The position numbers and the translations under genes are program-made. A stretch of 64,000 nt of DNA from the NCBI RefSeq assembly GCF_025698545.1, contig NC_068567.1, positions 60,772,705-60,836,704 of the forward strand, in the 5' to 3' direction. Source of the DNA: Gossypium raimondii (lineage: Eukaryota > Streptophyta > Magnoliopsida > Malvales > Malvaceae). The notes under the pieces are model-generated. The model made no database searches. It was not told where the DNA came from and worked only from the letters and a program-made list of their open reading frames with translations. This document shows positions 12,832-26,912 of this stretch, piece by piece. Position 1 is the stretch's first letter; every line of letters starts with the position of its first letter.

Positions 12832-14984
12832 TATTAATAATAATACTTTATATTTTGTTATATAGAAAAAAGTTAATTTTAATATTATGTATTATATAAT
12901 ATTTTTAACAATAAAATATTTTAAATTAAAAATTATTAAGTATTATTAAATTAAATAGTTTTATTATGGCTTAATTAGATAATTGTTTTAAAAGAAAAGA
13001 TAAATTTTATTTATAAAATAAAATAAATTTTCTCTTCAAATCTAGTGAATTCATTGCATGTGCAACACGTGTCACATTTTATATTTTTAAAATACATCAT
13101 ATTCTTTTTTTTTTGAACCTCAAAAAATACATCATATTCTAATTCCACTTGACAGGGACGATTTTTTTTAATAAGCGGATTTTGAGAAAAGTCGAGCTTA
13201 GCATGAAAACGTCTACTCGGAATATTTACAAAATTGAGCTTTTATATATTTAATATTAATTAAGTTAAAACATCTTTGAAGATTATTACTACCAACATCA
13301 TTTTGTCCCATTCTATGTTTAATATATTTTTGGTTTAAAGGTAAAAAAAAACAAACTCCTTAATAAAAAACTAATTAAGTCATTACGAAAAAATAACACT
13401 CAATCGAGTCTTTGGTGACTTAAAAAAAAGTCAATCGGCCCATTCCGTTAATACAAACTATCAATTAATTGGTTTGACTGTTAATCTCGCTAACATGGTG
13501 GATGAGAACCACCAGACATTGCCATGTGGCAATATGCTGATGTGGCATGCCATAATGATTGTATGGTGGCTTTCTTTCGTCACGTCAGCGAAGTTAACGA
13601 GCAAATTGGTTAACTGACAATTTTCGCTAATAAAAGTATCCAATTAATTTTTTTTTTACAATGGTTCAATTATTTTTTTTATTGATGGTTTTTTTTTTTA
13701 CCATTAAGCTTACATTTTTGTGCTTAGTTATCCCAAGAATGGTATTTGTTGTAAATCATAGCAGCTCCAAAAACAAAGAAGACAACAAATTCAATGAGAA
13801 GTGGTGTAAAAATTTTAATTTAATTAATCGTAATTTTAAGAAAATAGAAAAATTGAACTTAAATCAATATCCAAAACACAATTTATTTTTAATTTCAAGT
13901 AAATTTATCTATTTAAAATTAAAATCGAGTCAAATTGGGAGGCAGACAAAAATGGGCAACATGTACCCCACTAATCCTGTTAGATGACGAGATTGGAATG
14001 ATTAAAGAAAATCCACTTTTACTTAAAAAATGAAACATGTCTTATAAATAAAAGAAGCAAAAACATGAAAGGAGAATTTACATTTAGAGCCTTCATTATA
14101 CTTAAAATTTAATATTTCTAAATTAATATAATTTTATCTCTTTTTATAATGTCGGAAAAAAATTAACACAATTAAATGATGGCTTTAATTATTTTCATCG
14201 AAATATTAGCATTATAAAATTGAATGATAAAATTATAATAAATTAAATTATAAAAATTTGAACACACTGAACAGACAAAATAAAAAATCTAAACTTAATT
14301 AGCAGACACCATCGGACCGTACGCAACTTAATTCTAAATTCACACGCAATGAAATTTGACCTTCAGAATTCAAAATAAAAAGGTTTTATTCCTAATTTTG
14401 CTCCTAAAATATACTTTAATTTTCATATTGGTTCTTGAATTTTCTGGAAATTTTTGATACTTACTAATTTTATTCCTATTTAACCAAAAACAATACCAAC
14501 CGATAAGAAAGTGACATGCGGCATGAAAAACTAATAATTTAAGTATTACTTCCAAAAAGAAAAACTTCAAGGACTGATCTGAAAATTAAAGTATAGTGTA
14601 AGGGTGAGTTTGCAATAAAGCCAAATCAAAATGGCTGATTGAATTGTCGTGTTGGGGTTTTATCAGCTTTCAATTAAAAGCATTGATGACAGGCACAGTT
14701 ATCTACCACGTGAACCGTCTTTGAGGAAATTAAAGGCGGCCCGAAAATAAATATTTAAAATAAAGAGTGACTTACAACACTTAGTTTGAATTGAAAATCA
14801 ACTTTGTAGGTCTTTGATGAAGCACCCAAAGAAATTTTAGAATTTTTACAAAAAAATATAAAGTTAATGTTACTTTTATGCAATTGATGTAATTCATCTT
14901 TTCTTTTCACCAAAAAAACAAAATAAATGAATATTGGAATTAATAAATATTTGAGGAATTGGAGTTTTCTCGAAAGATGGTCTT

Positions 14985-15285
14985 CTAATCTAGCGGGGTT
15001 ATGATAATATGTTAATTCAATTTGATTGTTTTGAAGTGGTTATAGCTATTTAAGAGAGGTCTTCTGAAGGGTCTAACTCTGCTTTGATTAGAATGGTTCA
15101 TCAGATGCTATTGCGGTTCAAACAGTAGAGTATTAGCCACATTTCTAGAGAAGAAAATCAGGGAGCGAATTATTTGATCAAATTAGTCCAACATAGAACT
15201 AATGGTTTACACTTGTTTGAGATCTCCCGTTGGAGGGGTTGATCTAGTTTATGTAATTAGTTTATTTATTCTACTTTTTCACCCC
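14985..15285 (+). mobile_element. LINE 3' fragment: RNase H C-terminal region
   Basis: Translating across interruptions gives segments such as NSALIRMVHQML, ISHISREENQGANYL and HLFEISRW. These resemble the C-terminal RNase H (RVT_3-like) domain of plant LINEs, where the pattern is SNSALVRRIHQ, HIPREQN.AD.LAK and LRVFEVPP. At least two stop codons interrupt it and there is no upstream RT or endonuclease, so it is a dead 5'-truncated copy. Confidence 0.65.
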
Positions 15286-15340
15286 AAAAAAATACAGATT
15301 TAGGTTTAAAAATATATAATAAATAAAAAATTGAAACTAA

Positions 15341-15675
15341 TAATAATATATACGTAATGAGCGTCAGACGATATCAAATGATATTATAATAACATATAAT
15401 AAGTAATGAAATGTATTGTTTGAAATTGAACCCGTGTACTTGTCAGATGGTTAGAGTGTTCATTGCCCCATGTGTGACATGGGTTTGAGTCGCGTTGCTG
15501 TTAATAATATATAATAATATATACGTAATGAGCGTCAGACGATATCAAATGATATTATAATAACATATAATAAGTAATGAAATGTATTGTTTGAAATTGA
15601 ACCCGTGTATTTGTCAGATGGTTAGAGTGTTCATTGCCCCATGTGTGACATGGGTTTGAGTCGCGTTGCTGTTAA
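15341..15675. repeat. 171-bp tandem duplication with a tRNA-like B-box motif
   Basis: Units 15341-15511 and 15512-15675 differ at one position that I can see (GTGTACTTG against GTGTATTTG). Each contains GATGGTTAGAGTGTTCATTG and GGGTTTGAGTCGCG, which resemble the A and B boxes of a tRNA promoter. There is no cloverleaf that I can close, so it is at most tRNA-derived. Confidence 0.85.
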
Positions 15676-15793
15676 GGCTTTATCCTCATCTTGTAATTCA
15701 CAAAAAAATGTATTATTTGAAACTAATTAATAATAACACATTAAATATGTACGTTACTTTGTGGCACAATCTCAATCAATGACATTATTAATA

Positions 15794-16092
15794 CTAGATT
15801 TTATCACACCCACAATGTGGGTGCACAAAAATATTTTGTATTAAAAATATATTTATAAAGATATATTAACAAATGATTATTAGTAGAGACAAATGAGTTT
15901 TTATATGAATTTCTTGGTTTTGTATTCAATTCTTAATAATATTTTAATTGTTTTATTTGAATGTTGTATAAAAGTATGAAAACATGAAAATACTCTTAAA
16001 ATAACATTAATTACCCTTCAAAGTAAGGGTATTTTGATAATTTCTCGTGACACCGACTCAATCAAACACTTTATATATATAATAAGTATAGA
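15794..16092 (-). mobile_element. Non-autonomous Helitron with both termini
   Basis: On the minus strand the element begins TCTATACTTATTATATATA (5' TC) and ends with the hairpin CACCCACATTGTGGGTG, followed about 9 nt later by CTAG. The base before TC is A and the base after CTAG is T, as expected for insertion between A and T. Length about 299 bp, non-coding. The 5' subterminal sequence contains GATTGAGTCGGTGTCACGAG, which recurs in related fragments at about 16205-16290 and 40370-40640. Confidence 0.75.
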
Positions 16093-16204
16093 TGTATGTA
16101 ATTGATGGAAGTAATAAAGTGTACATGATAATATTGAAATGTATAAAAATATAAAATGTCCAAAGTACTCTAAAATAATATAACTTATTTTAAATACGAA
16201 GACA

Positions 16205-16290
16205 TTTTATAATTTCCTTAAACGAGCTAGTATCGATTAACTCGTGACACCAGTTCAATTAAAATTTTGAATATTAGTATATATATATTA
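16205..16290 (-). mobile_element. Helitron 5'-end fragment
   Basis: On the minus strand this reads ...AATTGAACTGGTGTCACGAGTTAATCGATA, matching the subterminal region of the complete Helitron next to it. No 3' hairpin or CTRR end belongs to it nearby, so it is a truncated relative. Confidence 0.5.
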
Positions 16291-18438
16291 AATCATTCAA
16301 ACCACACATAAAACACTATAGATTATTGCACAGATATTATTGTTTATATAAAAAAATCAAGGAGAAACAATCATGACCTTGCGGTCGTCAAACTAACCCA
16401 ACAATAATTTTCGATTAACTAATAAACTATTGTTAATAGCTCAATCGACATGTCGTATTACTTATGTACAAAAAGTTAAGCTTTATATGCAAATTATTCT
16501 ACTATTCGTTTCAGAGTCTAATCTTACAAAAACCATCATAATCAATAGTGGATATTGACATTAAGATTAGGGTCACAATAAAAAAATCAAAATAACTTGG
16601 AGGGTTTAATGAGAATGTTCAAAAATTATTAAAGATTAAAAAAATTAAAAAAAATCTCAATTCAATTACCAGTTCAGCCGATTCGTATCGATTCTCAATC
16701 TAACCATTTAATCAGATTCAAATGTCACTTTTCAAATTTACCAACCCAAAATAATCAGATCTGTACCATTTCTTATTTTAGGTCATGATTAAACTATATC
16801 AAACAAGTATGAGCCAAAAAATAGCAAATATAGTACATCAATCTAAAAATTTTAATGAAATGTACATCTTTTATAAGTACTTTCTATATTAACATTTATA
16901 TTTAAATTCAAATTTATGTTATCTATACTACTATAAGTAGAAGACAAGTGTTCTTTTTTTTCTTTGCATTATTAATAATAATGGTTAAATTTTAATTTTA
17001 ATTATTCTATTTTCGTGTAAAATGATAAATTTTCAATTCAGTTTCTATATTATACTCAATTTTGAGAATTAATTTTTATATTTTTATTTCATCATAACTT
17101 GATACCTCAACATTTATAATGTCATTAATTAATTTAAATATTTTATTTTAATTAAAACGCTAACATGAATTTTAAGAATTGTTAGCATTATTAGAATTCT
17201 TTGTTAAATTCAAATCTATTACAATATCAATTTTTCATCACCGATTGACGAGTGAGTACTTTTAAATCCTAGAATGTCATACCAAGAATTTAATAGTAGA
17301 ATTTTAAAATTGTCAACAACTGAACTTGAATTTTAAATTGAAAAACAAATAAGCTAATTAAAAAATTAAAACCAAAAAATTAATTAATCCAAAAAATTAA
17401 CCCAGCGCGAACTGTGAGTCGAAAATCATACTAATATAGCTCAATTTTTTATTAATTTATTATACAAACTTTGTAAATAAAGTGTTCATCATATATTCAA
17501 GTAAGATTACTTTTTTTCTATTTATTGCCCGACCCCCGATGAATTCGATAAAAATAAATGTTATAATTCCTAAATTAAATTAAATTAAATTATTATATGA
17601 TGTTAATAGTGAGGTGTATGACATGGTGATTAAATATAATGTGATTAAAACAAAAAAATGTTATATAATGTAATTAAATTAAGTCATTAACGGGTCTCAT
17701 AATTATATACTAATAATTAAGAAAATATTTTGGAACTCGAAAACTATCCCAAAACTTAATGTTTTCGTATATGCTCTCATACCTTCTTTTATATGGTATA
17801 TACGATATATATGATTGTTGCATGCAATTATATTATTTTGTAATTTGTGTTGAGATTTTAGTTTTAAAATTTAATTATAATTTAATACATGATGTTTAAA
17901 CAACAAAAATATTATTATTATTAATGACAAAAATTAATATTAAAAACTAAATTTAAAAAGCGAGACCCGCTTTAAATATAACTAAAACAAAGAAGTATTT
18001 TGGAACTTAGAAAATTATCAAAACCTCAAAAATTTCATGTATATGATATACATGGTATGAGCACGTTCATATTCATTTAAAGTAAAATTTGACATTTTGT
18101 GTATTTACTTCGTAATGATTTTAATTTATTATATCATGATTTAAGCTTTAATTTTTGTCAATATTGCAAATGTTGGTTCAAGATTTTCAGAATCAGATCG
18201 GTGATTGTTGTTCGATTCAACTGAATAAATTAAAAAATTTATTTTTTTAACCCAATTTAACTATCATTTCAATCGATTCGCACCGGTTCATGAGTAAAGT
18301 GATTGAAACCCTTATTCCAACCCCTTTAGAATTCTAACAAATAACCCGAAGTTTAGTTGGTATTCCTAATGGACTCATACTACGCTGGTTTAATTAAAAG
18401 CCCAAAATGATCCAAAACGCACCGTTTAACGCTTTCAA

Positions 18439-18513
18439 AAACCCTAATGTCCTAACGCAGCCTTTTTATATATAATCCTCTTAACGCCGCGCATTTTTGC
18501 AGTGCTAGGGTTT
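18439..18513 (+). promoter_or_regulatory. RPS16 core promoter: telo-box, TATA box and second telo-like motif
   Basis: A perfect telo-box AAACCCTAA lies at 18439-18447, a TATA-like TATATATAA at 18467-18475, and CTAGGGTTT (inverse telo-like) at 18505-18513, close to the expected transcription start. Telo-boxes are typical of plant ribosomal protein promoters and link them to growth-related co-expression. The spacing (TATA about 93 bp upstream of the ATG) is plausible. Confidence 0.75.
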
Positions 18514-18567
18514 TTGCTTTAAGGTAAGAGTCGATTGATTCTTCGAAAACCATAAACGAAACCAAAT

Positions 18568-19005
18568 ATGGCGGAGAAAGCAATCGAGTCGGTTCAATGC
18601 TTTGGCCGGAAGAAGACGGCGGTAGCCGTAACACACTGCAAGAGAGGCCGTGGTTTGATCAAGATCAATGGTTGTCCCATTGAGCTTGTCGAGCCCGAGA
18701 TCCTCCGTTTCAAGGCCGTCGAGCCAATCCTTCTCCTCGGCCGTCAGCGTTTTGCCGGCGTTGACATGAGGATCCGAGTCAAAGGTGGAGGTCACACTTC
18801 TCAGATCTACGCTATCCGTCAAAGCATCGCTAAAGCCCTTGTCGCTTTTTACCAGAAGTACGTTGATGAGCAGAGCAAGAAGGAGATTAAGGATATTTTG
18901 GTCGGGTACGATAGGACTTTGCTGGTCGCTGATCCCAGGAGGTGCGAGCCTAAGAAGTTTGGTGGAAGAGGTGCCAGGGCAAGGTTCCAGAAGAGTTACC
19001 GTTGA
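18568..19005 (+). CDS. RPS16: 40S ribosomal protein S16 (uS9)
   Basis: Cytosolic small-subunit ribosomal protein that contacts 18S rRNA near the decoding site and reaches toward P-site tRNA with its C-terminus. A single uninterrupted exon of 145 codons matches the usual plant length. Conserved features: [11 protein letters not shown] near the N-terminus, [19 protein letters not shown] in the middle and the basic RARFQKSYR end. The start [16 protein letters not shown] fits plant homologues. GC content is clearly higher than in the surroundings, as expected for a highly expressed gene. It sits between the two WSD paralogues on the opposite strand and is unrelated to them in function. Intact. 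Confidence 0.97.
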   Translation: MAEKAIESVQCFGRKKTAVAVTHCKRGRGLIKINGCPIELVEPEILRFKAVEPILLLGRQRFAGVDMRIRVKGGGHTSQIYAIRQSIAKALVAFYQKYVDEQSKKEIKDILVGYDRTLLVADPRRCEPKKFGGRGARARFQKSYR

Positions 19006-19009
19006 AGAA

Positions 19010-19870
19010 CTGTCATGGTTCGTTTTGATGTTGTTCTTAGTGAAATGATATGGTTATGCTTGTTTTGAATTAAGGTTTTATTATATGGATTTAAATTAGC
19101 TGTGACTGAGTTTCTGAATTTTTGGATGTTTGTTTTGGTTGCTTAAATTTATAGATAAATGCTTAAGACTGTTATTGCCTTTTTATATTTAATCGTGTTT
19201 TTTCAAGTTTTATTATCTGGCTGCCATTCAATGATTTTTTGGGGCTCAATGCTAATAGCTTTGAGATGTATTGTAGACCCTATGTTAGCTTATATATACA
19301 ATTTGGTATGTAAATGTTTGTCTTTGCTTCTGAGTCTTGGTAGACAAATAGATTTCTTCATCTTGCTATATACCTATAGTTTTATTTTGATGATTAGTTC
19401 AAATTTAAGGTTTAGATATTCCTTTAGTTTTGTGATATGTCTTCTGCTATGACCATAATATGATAAGAAACTTTAAAGACCTCCCTGAGTATAGAAAAGG
19501 TACTTTGTTGAAGGAGATGGCCTTAAATAGATGTGTATGAATGGGGTTGAGTCATGCGCTATAAACCTGAAGCTTTAGCTTTAGAGCAAGTTGCATTTTA
19601 GGGGCTGAAGTTGATAATTTCATCATCAAATTACTTTTAGAATAATCCTCCTAAAGCCACCAAATAAATTAACATTTGATGAAGTCAATGGGTCCCGATA
19701 CTGATGTAGTAGTCGGAACTCAAAAGTCCTAGGACTTGGAGTCAGACTAAAAAATATGGATGGTCTTAAGAGCTTAAAGAACAATAAAAACAGAAGGTAA
19801 AAGGGATTCCACAGATTCATGTGATAAATCGTAAATGTGATTGTTTTTCTCGTGCTGTTTGATTTGAGGT
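19010..19870. other. RPS16 3' flank and spacer to WSD copy 2
   Basis: T-rich and AT-rich sequence containing the RPS16 3' UTR. I find no additional gene; the reading frames here have no recognisable domains. Confidence 0.5.
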
Positions 19871-19874
19871 TTTT

Positions 19875-22166
19875 CTATGCTTTATTGGTTGCAATTGCTG
19901 CCGTTTTCATTTCAAGTAAGGCATCTTGAAAGCACTTAGCTAGAAACTCTGGGTCAGGGATGATATCTTTAGCTACTAGAAGTTGCATTTCAACTCTACC
20001 AGCATAACTCAACATGTGCATTGAGATTGCCTGTATTAAACAACATTAAAACTTGTGAGTGTCGTGCATATAAAGTGTCATGTGCTTGTGTAGATATACG
20101 TATTGAACATGAGTATTAGATATACCTACCTGTGGTAGGCTAGATGTATTGAACTTAATGTTAGAAACCGGGTGGCCTGCAAGTGTGATATGCTCTAGAG
20201 GGCCAACGAAGTTTGAGATAGTGAAGGTTGTATTGCAAAGGAGTTTGTAATAAAGCAAACAAACATACTGCAAAAACCAAAGATAACAATGCAGTCATTA
20301 GGGTATCTAGTATCTCCAAATCAACTGTTGTATGATATTTTCATTATCTGCTTGTTTCTTTTGCTGAACCTTTGGTCCTAGCAGGGTCATTACAAGATCC
20401 CTGATTTTGTATGTGAAATAGGCCTCCATGGAGTGTTTCTTCTTATCATTCATCACCTTTGCTCTCTTCAAATACTGTAAAGGGTTATTGCCACCTTTGT
20501 GATGGAAAACTGGTATCAAAATTGCACCAAATTTGTTTCCCCATCTTGCTTTTGAATTCTTTTCCATTACTTCTGATAGTTCCTGACAAAGTGAAAATCA
20601 GTAGTTCACCTTCCGCAACCCATTTTAAGGTCTCAAAGCGCCAATTGCTAACATCAATAGTGTTTTATCTATTATTTGAGCCGGGCTGAACTTGAGTTTG
20701 ATTCAAACATCAAATTTTAAGCTCAAGCTATCGAGTTACTCAAGCTAGATTAAAGTTTGTGTATTGATTTATGCTCGAACTTGAGCTTGATTTAAGTTTT
20801 GTTCATTGGACCTTTTCATAGTTAACTTCTAAAAATGTTTATTGCATAATAAAAAATGTATTAAAATTTCATTCAAGTATTACTGAGTATAAGTTCGATT
20901 AATAGCTTGAGCTTGGTCCTATCGTTGAAATCTGGAAAGCTGAAACTAACCTGCAACCTTGGATTTGCTCTTACATTAACCATGGCCACCCCAGTCAAAC
21001 GAAGGCCCTCATGCAAGGCTAACAACAAAAATTGGAATCAAATCAGTTCTGGTTTTTTTTTTTTTGGGTTGAAAATTAGTTCTAAATTAGTGCCTGGTTT
21101 GATAAATGTTTATGAAGTAAGATTACCGTTTGGTGTTCGGTGTTCTAAGTATCTTGATAGCCCAGATGACACCATTGCAAGCATAACATCATTAATGGTC
21201 TGCAAATTTGCGTTAGGTCAGTAAAAAGTTCGAATTAAAATTTTTAAAAATATATAATCTGTGTAATCAAAACCGGATGACTAGGGAACTCGTGGCGTTA
21301 CCTGTACCGATAGCTATGGAACAGATATTCATATTCTAGTTACTTACTGTATTTGGGATAGCCCTTTTAACCTCCTTCATGTCTTCAAGCAAGAATTTAG
21401 CGGTGGCCAATTTCCTCGGCCAGAGTTCGACGCCGTTGCCGCCTGATATCACTGTTTTCATGTCGCACACAAACAAGCTCCTCACCACAAACTCCAACAC
21501 AAACACCAAAGTGTAACGGACCATCTTAAAAACCCCCCAGAGAAGACTTAACAACCAGAACCAATCCCTTCTTTTCCCGCTCTTAATTCCCTCAGTCTTA
21601 ATGGGAGGAACCGCCGCGGGAACCACCGCGGGAACATCTACCTTCCCGCTTCCGGCCATCAACATGGACATCAACGAAAACCCATCCCCTAAAGCATGAT
21701 GAATCCTGAAAACGACACACTTGTGCGCCTTTAAGAGGTGTAGTTCCCACAAAGGCTTGTCCATACTCAACGGACTGCTCACCGATAGATCCGCTACGTA
21801 CTGATTCACCGCCACTTCACCATCACCATCACCATCACCCTCATCATCGTCAAAACCTTGGGTTTCGTGTTCTCCGACGAACTTACCCGGTTTATTGAGC
21901 CGGTTGTTGATGACGATGAAATGCCGGTCGATGTCGAGCTCGGTTCTTCGCCAATGCTCGAACCCGTTTTCGTCACGAACCAACAGGCTACAAAATCTAG
22001 GGTGTTGGACCAGCACCGATGACTTTAGAGCCGTCTTTGCTACGTCTAAGTCGATGGGGTTTTTGCTAATGGCTATGCAATGGATGACCACGTCAGTTTT
22101 TGGATCAATAAAAAGTCGACCGGCAGGGCTCAACGGTTCGTCGGAAAAAGTTCCCCGAGAAGTCAT
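19875..22166 (-). CDS. WSD-type wax ester synthase / diacylglycerol O-acyltransferase (copy 2)
   Basis: Paralogue of the gene at 9195-11862 with the same six-exon structure: 22166-21348, 21199-21127, 21018-20951, 20582-20370, 20267-20130, 20030-19875. Total 1467 nt, 488 residues. Exons 2 to 6 have exactly the same lengths as in copy 1 (73, 68, 213, 138, 156 nt); only exon 1 differs (819 against 747 nt). It carries the active-site HHALGDG motif, a hydrophobic segment FKMVRYTLVFVLEFVVRSLF, and an acidic insert rich in D, G and E before AVNQYVADLSV that copy 1 has in shorter form. I chose the start MTSRGTFSDEPLSP by alignment to copy 1; the frame stays open upstream to 22379. Intron 3 holds a degenerate repeat (about 20690-20930). 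It appears intact. Confidence 0.88.
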
Positions 22167-22169
22167 TAC

Positions 22170-23900
22170 AGTATAAAAAAAAGGGGTATTTGAATTATTC
22201 AAAATGACACTGACCGGAAACTGTACTTTCTCGCCGTTTGCTTTGTATCGGTTATTTGTACTACAAACAAAGCTCTCTTTCAACATTGATGTTGCATTTT
22301 TAACGTGAACGGAATGATAACCGGCCCCTAATTGATGCATGATGACAAGTTTTTCCTGCCGGGAAACTTGAAAGCTCATTCAACCGTTAATATATTTACG
22401 TTTTAGTCGTTAACTTTAAAATATTACAAAATATATCCACTAAACTATCTAAAATTTTTTGTTTAAGTTAGTTAAAATCGTAAATGTATAGCATTCTTTG
22501 TTCTCACATCTGACACCAATTAAAAGGGTAAGTTTCCCTTCCTCTTCTATAATTTAGTTTTTTTTTTATAAAATAATTTTGAACGTTACGAATTTATGAA
22601 CCAAAATTTAAAGAACTTTCTTCTTTGATCTTCCATATCGATTATTAGATCAGCTTGGCTATGAGATATATTTACTCGCTGATTGGTATTATTTCATAAT
22701 ACTGATTAACAAATTATTGTTCGAAGCTTGTTGGACTTTAAAAAAAGATTTCATGGTCCAATGACTTAAATGAAAATATTCAAATAATTCACTGATTAAT
22801 TTGTAGATTTTTAAAGTAGAATGATTAAAATGTAAATTTATAAATAATTTAATAACCTTAAGTATAATTTATCCATTTATATGGTATTTGTGTAACGATG
22901 GGAATTGATGGTGTTGTTTTGTCATTCATTTGGTGCTTTTGATTGTGGCATACTAACATTTATGAAATTTTGTTTGATTTTAAGTGTTGGGAAATTCTTA
23001 AAACTCGATTGAGTGTTTATATCTTACTACCATAAGATACCACTCATTATAGTGTAAATATGCTTGTTTTATTCTTTTGTTTTTGGTACATGAATGGAAT
23101 AAATTAAATCTGTTCATGAGTTGAGTCGGGTCGGATTTTAATAAAATTTTAGGTTCGTTTTATGGTTTCGATTTGACCTGAAAAATGGGTTAAAATTTTT
23201 GCTCAAGTCTGATTTGAATTGTAGATGCTAAACCTAGACTCGACTCGTATTTAAAATTTATTTTATTTTATTTTTTTATATATAAATAATACATCAAAAC
23301 ACTAAAAATATTAAAATAAATGTTTCCCAACAAATTAAAAATAAGTTAAAAGAAATGTTTATACTTAAATAACACTAAGATAGGTGTAACTTAACAAACA
23401 AATATCTCTAAAATAGTAGCAAAATTAATAATAAAACAAGGATTATACAAAATCCAAACAATAACAATAAAATAGTAGCAACATAATAGTAAGATGACAG
23501 TAAACAGTGAGAAAACGATAGCAAAATAACAAATTTTTTTTCTTTTTTGCAAATTTTAGGCTGGTGGACAAAAAGACCTTACTGAAGACTGAACTTATTT
23601 TTTAAATGGGTATTATTTTTTATCAAAATTTATTTTTTAAATTTATATTTTTATCTAAATTTTCTCACTTTTCAGATTTAGTATAAATACATTAAATAAA
23701 TACATATATATCTTAAAATTTCCATTGAATTGATTATAATTTGGAATGTTCAAAAATACCAAATTAACATATAAAAATATGGCATCCTCCAATCAGCCAA
23801 TACATAGGGTGGTGGTGGGTGGCCAGGTGGGATCACATTGAATATTATCAATACAGTATGCAGAAAAGACACTAACGTCGTGATCAAACTTCGTTGGAGA
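22170..23900. other. Intergenic, AT-rich, with a hAT-like repeat copy
   Basis: There is no supported gene. The region 23103-23560 is a minus-strand relative of the repeat at 50348-50934: both share ACTATTTTAGA and GTTTATTAAGTTGCACTTATC-like blocks read in opposite orientation. The rest is AT-rich spacer. Confidence 0.5.
23103..23560 (-). mobile_element. hAT-like non-autonomous element, degenerate copy
   Basis: The left end GTTCATGAGTTGAGTCGGGTCGG resembles the GTC/TTCATGGGTCGGG termini of this superfamily in the window. Its interior is the reverse complement of 50520-50760 (for example AATAGTAGCAAAATTAATAATAAAAC). The right terminus is not clear. Confidence 0.5.
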
Positions 23901-23910
23901 CAGCGGCGGT

Positions 23911-25386
<1,476 letters not shown>

Positions 25387-26162
25387 TGCTATGAATCTTT
25401 CAAAAAAATTGCTTATTGCCTTTGAATGGTGGTAAGCTTTGTGTGTGGAAATCTTTCAAAAAAATTTTGCATTATAAAATGGGATTTGGGATTGGGACCC
25501 TATTCATAGCACACCATTAGGGCTGGCTGCATGGGTCAAAAATAGTAGGACAATGACTCAATAATGAATATTCTTAAATATAAGTTTTATAATCTTACAG
25601 GGTTAGCTAGAAATTTTTGAGGTCAAAATTATATTATATATTTTTATAATAGTAAAAATATAAATTTATTATTTAATAGTTTATATATTTATAATTTTTA
25701 AGGACAAGTCCTACCAATCCTTTTGAATTACATGAATGAATTAAGCCTAATTGACAATAAAATCAATTATACTTTTTCTTATAACATATTTCTCAATTTA
25801 AAAAATATCTTCACTCATTTAATTAATTATCCCGGAAAACAAATTTTCAAAAAAAAAAGAAAAAGAAAAGACTTATTGGGTTAAAGAGATTTTAGCATGA
25901 TTTATTTTGGTTAATTTTTTAGGTGTAAATTATTAAACTATTGTTCTTTAGGTCAATAATTTAACAAAAATATTTAGATGTATTATCTAATTAAATTGAT
26001 TTCTTAATTTTCAAAAACATGAAGACTTTTAATAAATTAAATTAGATAAACTGATTCCTCAAATTTTAAATTGTGAATATGTTTTAAAAAGTCTAAAATA
26101 TCATTCAAAAGGTTTAATTGTTGGTTTTAGTGTTAAATGCTAATTTAGATATGGTATGCAAG

Positions 26163-26412
26163 GGCGTAATTGGAGGGTTGGTAGGGTTCTCGGCCTCTCC
26201 TAGAATGAAAAAAAAATTTCCATTTAGATATTTTAAAATTTTAAATTAGTACAAATAAAATTGCATTTTACCCCTAAAAATAATAAAATTTTGATTTAAT
26301 CCTTTAAAAATTATAAAGATATAGGCCTTAAAATGGTGAAATTGCATATTTATTATTGTAAATTACAATTTAATTTCGACCCCTTATAAAAAATTCCTAA
26401 CTTTGCCCCTAA
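26163..26412 (+). mobile_element. MITE-like interspersed repeat, GGGCGTAAT...TTGCCCCT family
   Basis: About 250 bp with the conserved block AAAATTTTGATTTAATCCTT, then ATTATAAAGATATAGGCC and CAATTTAATTTCGACCCC, ending near TTGCCCCT. Same-sense copy: 61094-61312. Reverse copies: 29283-29512 and 60398-60650. Partial copies: 33498-33720 and 38265-38345. The outer few bases (GGGCG... / ...GCCCCT) are short inverted repeats. Confidence 0.6.
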
Positions 26413-26792
26413 TGACATGATTCCTTTCTTAAACACGTATGAATCGATACATATATTTAAACTGTTAAATTCAAATTAACATTTTACGTCAAAACAAACA
26501 AAAAGAAATTTAATTAAAACGATATGTAAATTTAAATATTCAATTACAACATTTAATTTAAAATTTAACTCATAATTAATCAATTGTGGTAAATTTTGAT
26601 TTTCAATAACTTTGAGCTATAATTTTAAGCTTTTAGTTCACATTTAAGCATGATAGCAAACATGGTTGTCAAAATTACAATAAGATAACATGCCTTTCCA
26701 CACTATTTACAACATAAACAAAAATAAAAATTTAATTCTACATTTTACATAAAATTTTTAATTATACATAAATAAAAAAATATAACCGTTTA

Positions 26793-26912
26793 AGTATTAA
26801 CTCGATTGGCATGAACATTGTTGTCAATGCAAGAGGACGTGGGTTCGAATGCGCTGAAGTGCATTATCCTCCTATTTATGGATTATGATTAAAACCTATA
26901 ATGAGATTATTG
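26793..26912 (+). mobile_element. tRNA-derived SINE, copy B (internally deleted)
   Basis: A-box-like TTAACTCGATTGGCATG, B-box-like GTGGGTTCGAATGCGC, GCATTATCCTCCTATTTATGG, then directly AACCTATAATGAGATTATT. The middle segment present in full-length copies is missing. Confidence 0.75.

Larger units (their letters stand above)
11900..18430. other. 6.5-kb gene-free repeat-rich interval
   Basis: No coding exon could be supported between the WSD copy 1 start and the RPS16 promoter. The interval holds a SINE (12667-12831), a LINE RNase H tail (about 14985-15285), a 171-bp tandem duplication (15341-15675), a Helitron (15794-16092) and further degenerate AT-rich repeats. From 16300 to 18400 I see only very AT-rich sequence with fragments of low-copy repeats. 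Confidence 0.6.

Noticed and set aside
15430-15500. Possible tRNA gene
   Set aside because: A- and B-box-like motifs are present but no acceptor stem or cloverleaf closes. SINE B-boxes elsewhere were rejected as tRNA genes for the same reason.
22167-22379. Upstream extension of WSD copy 2 (MSFQVSRQEK...)
   Set aside because: The paralogue starts at the equivalent of 22166 and the family starts there; the extension has no counterpart.
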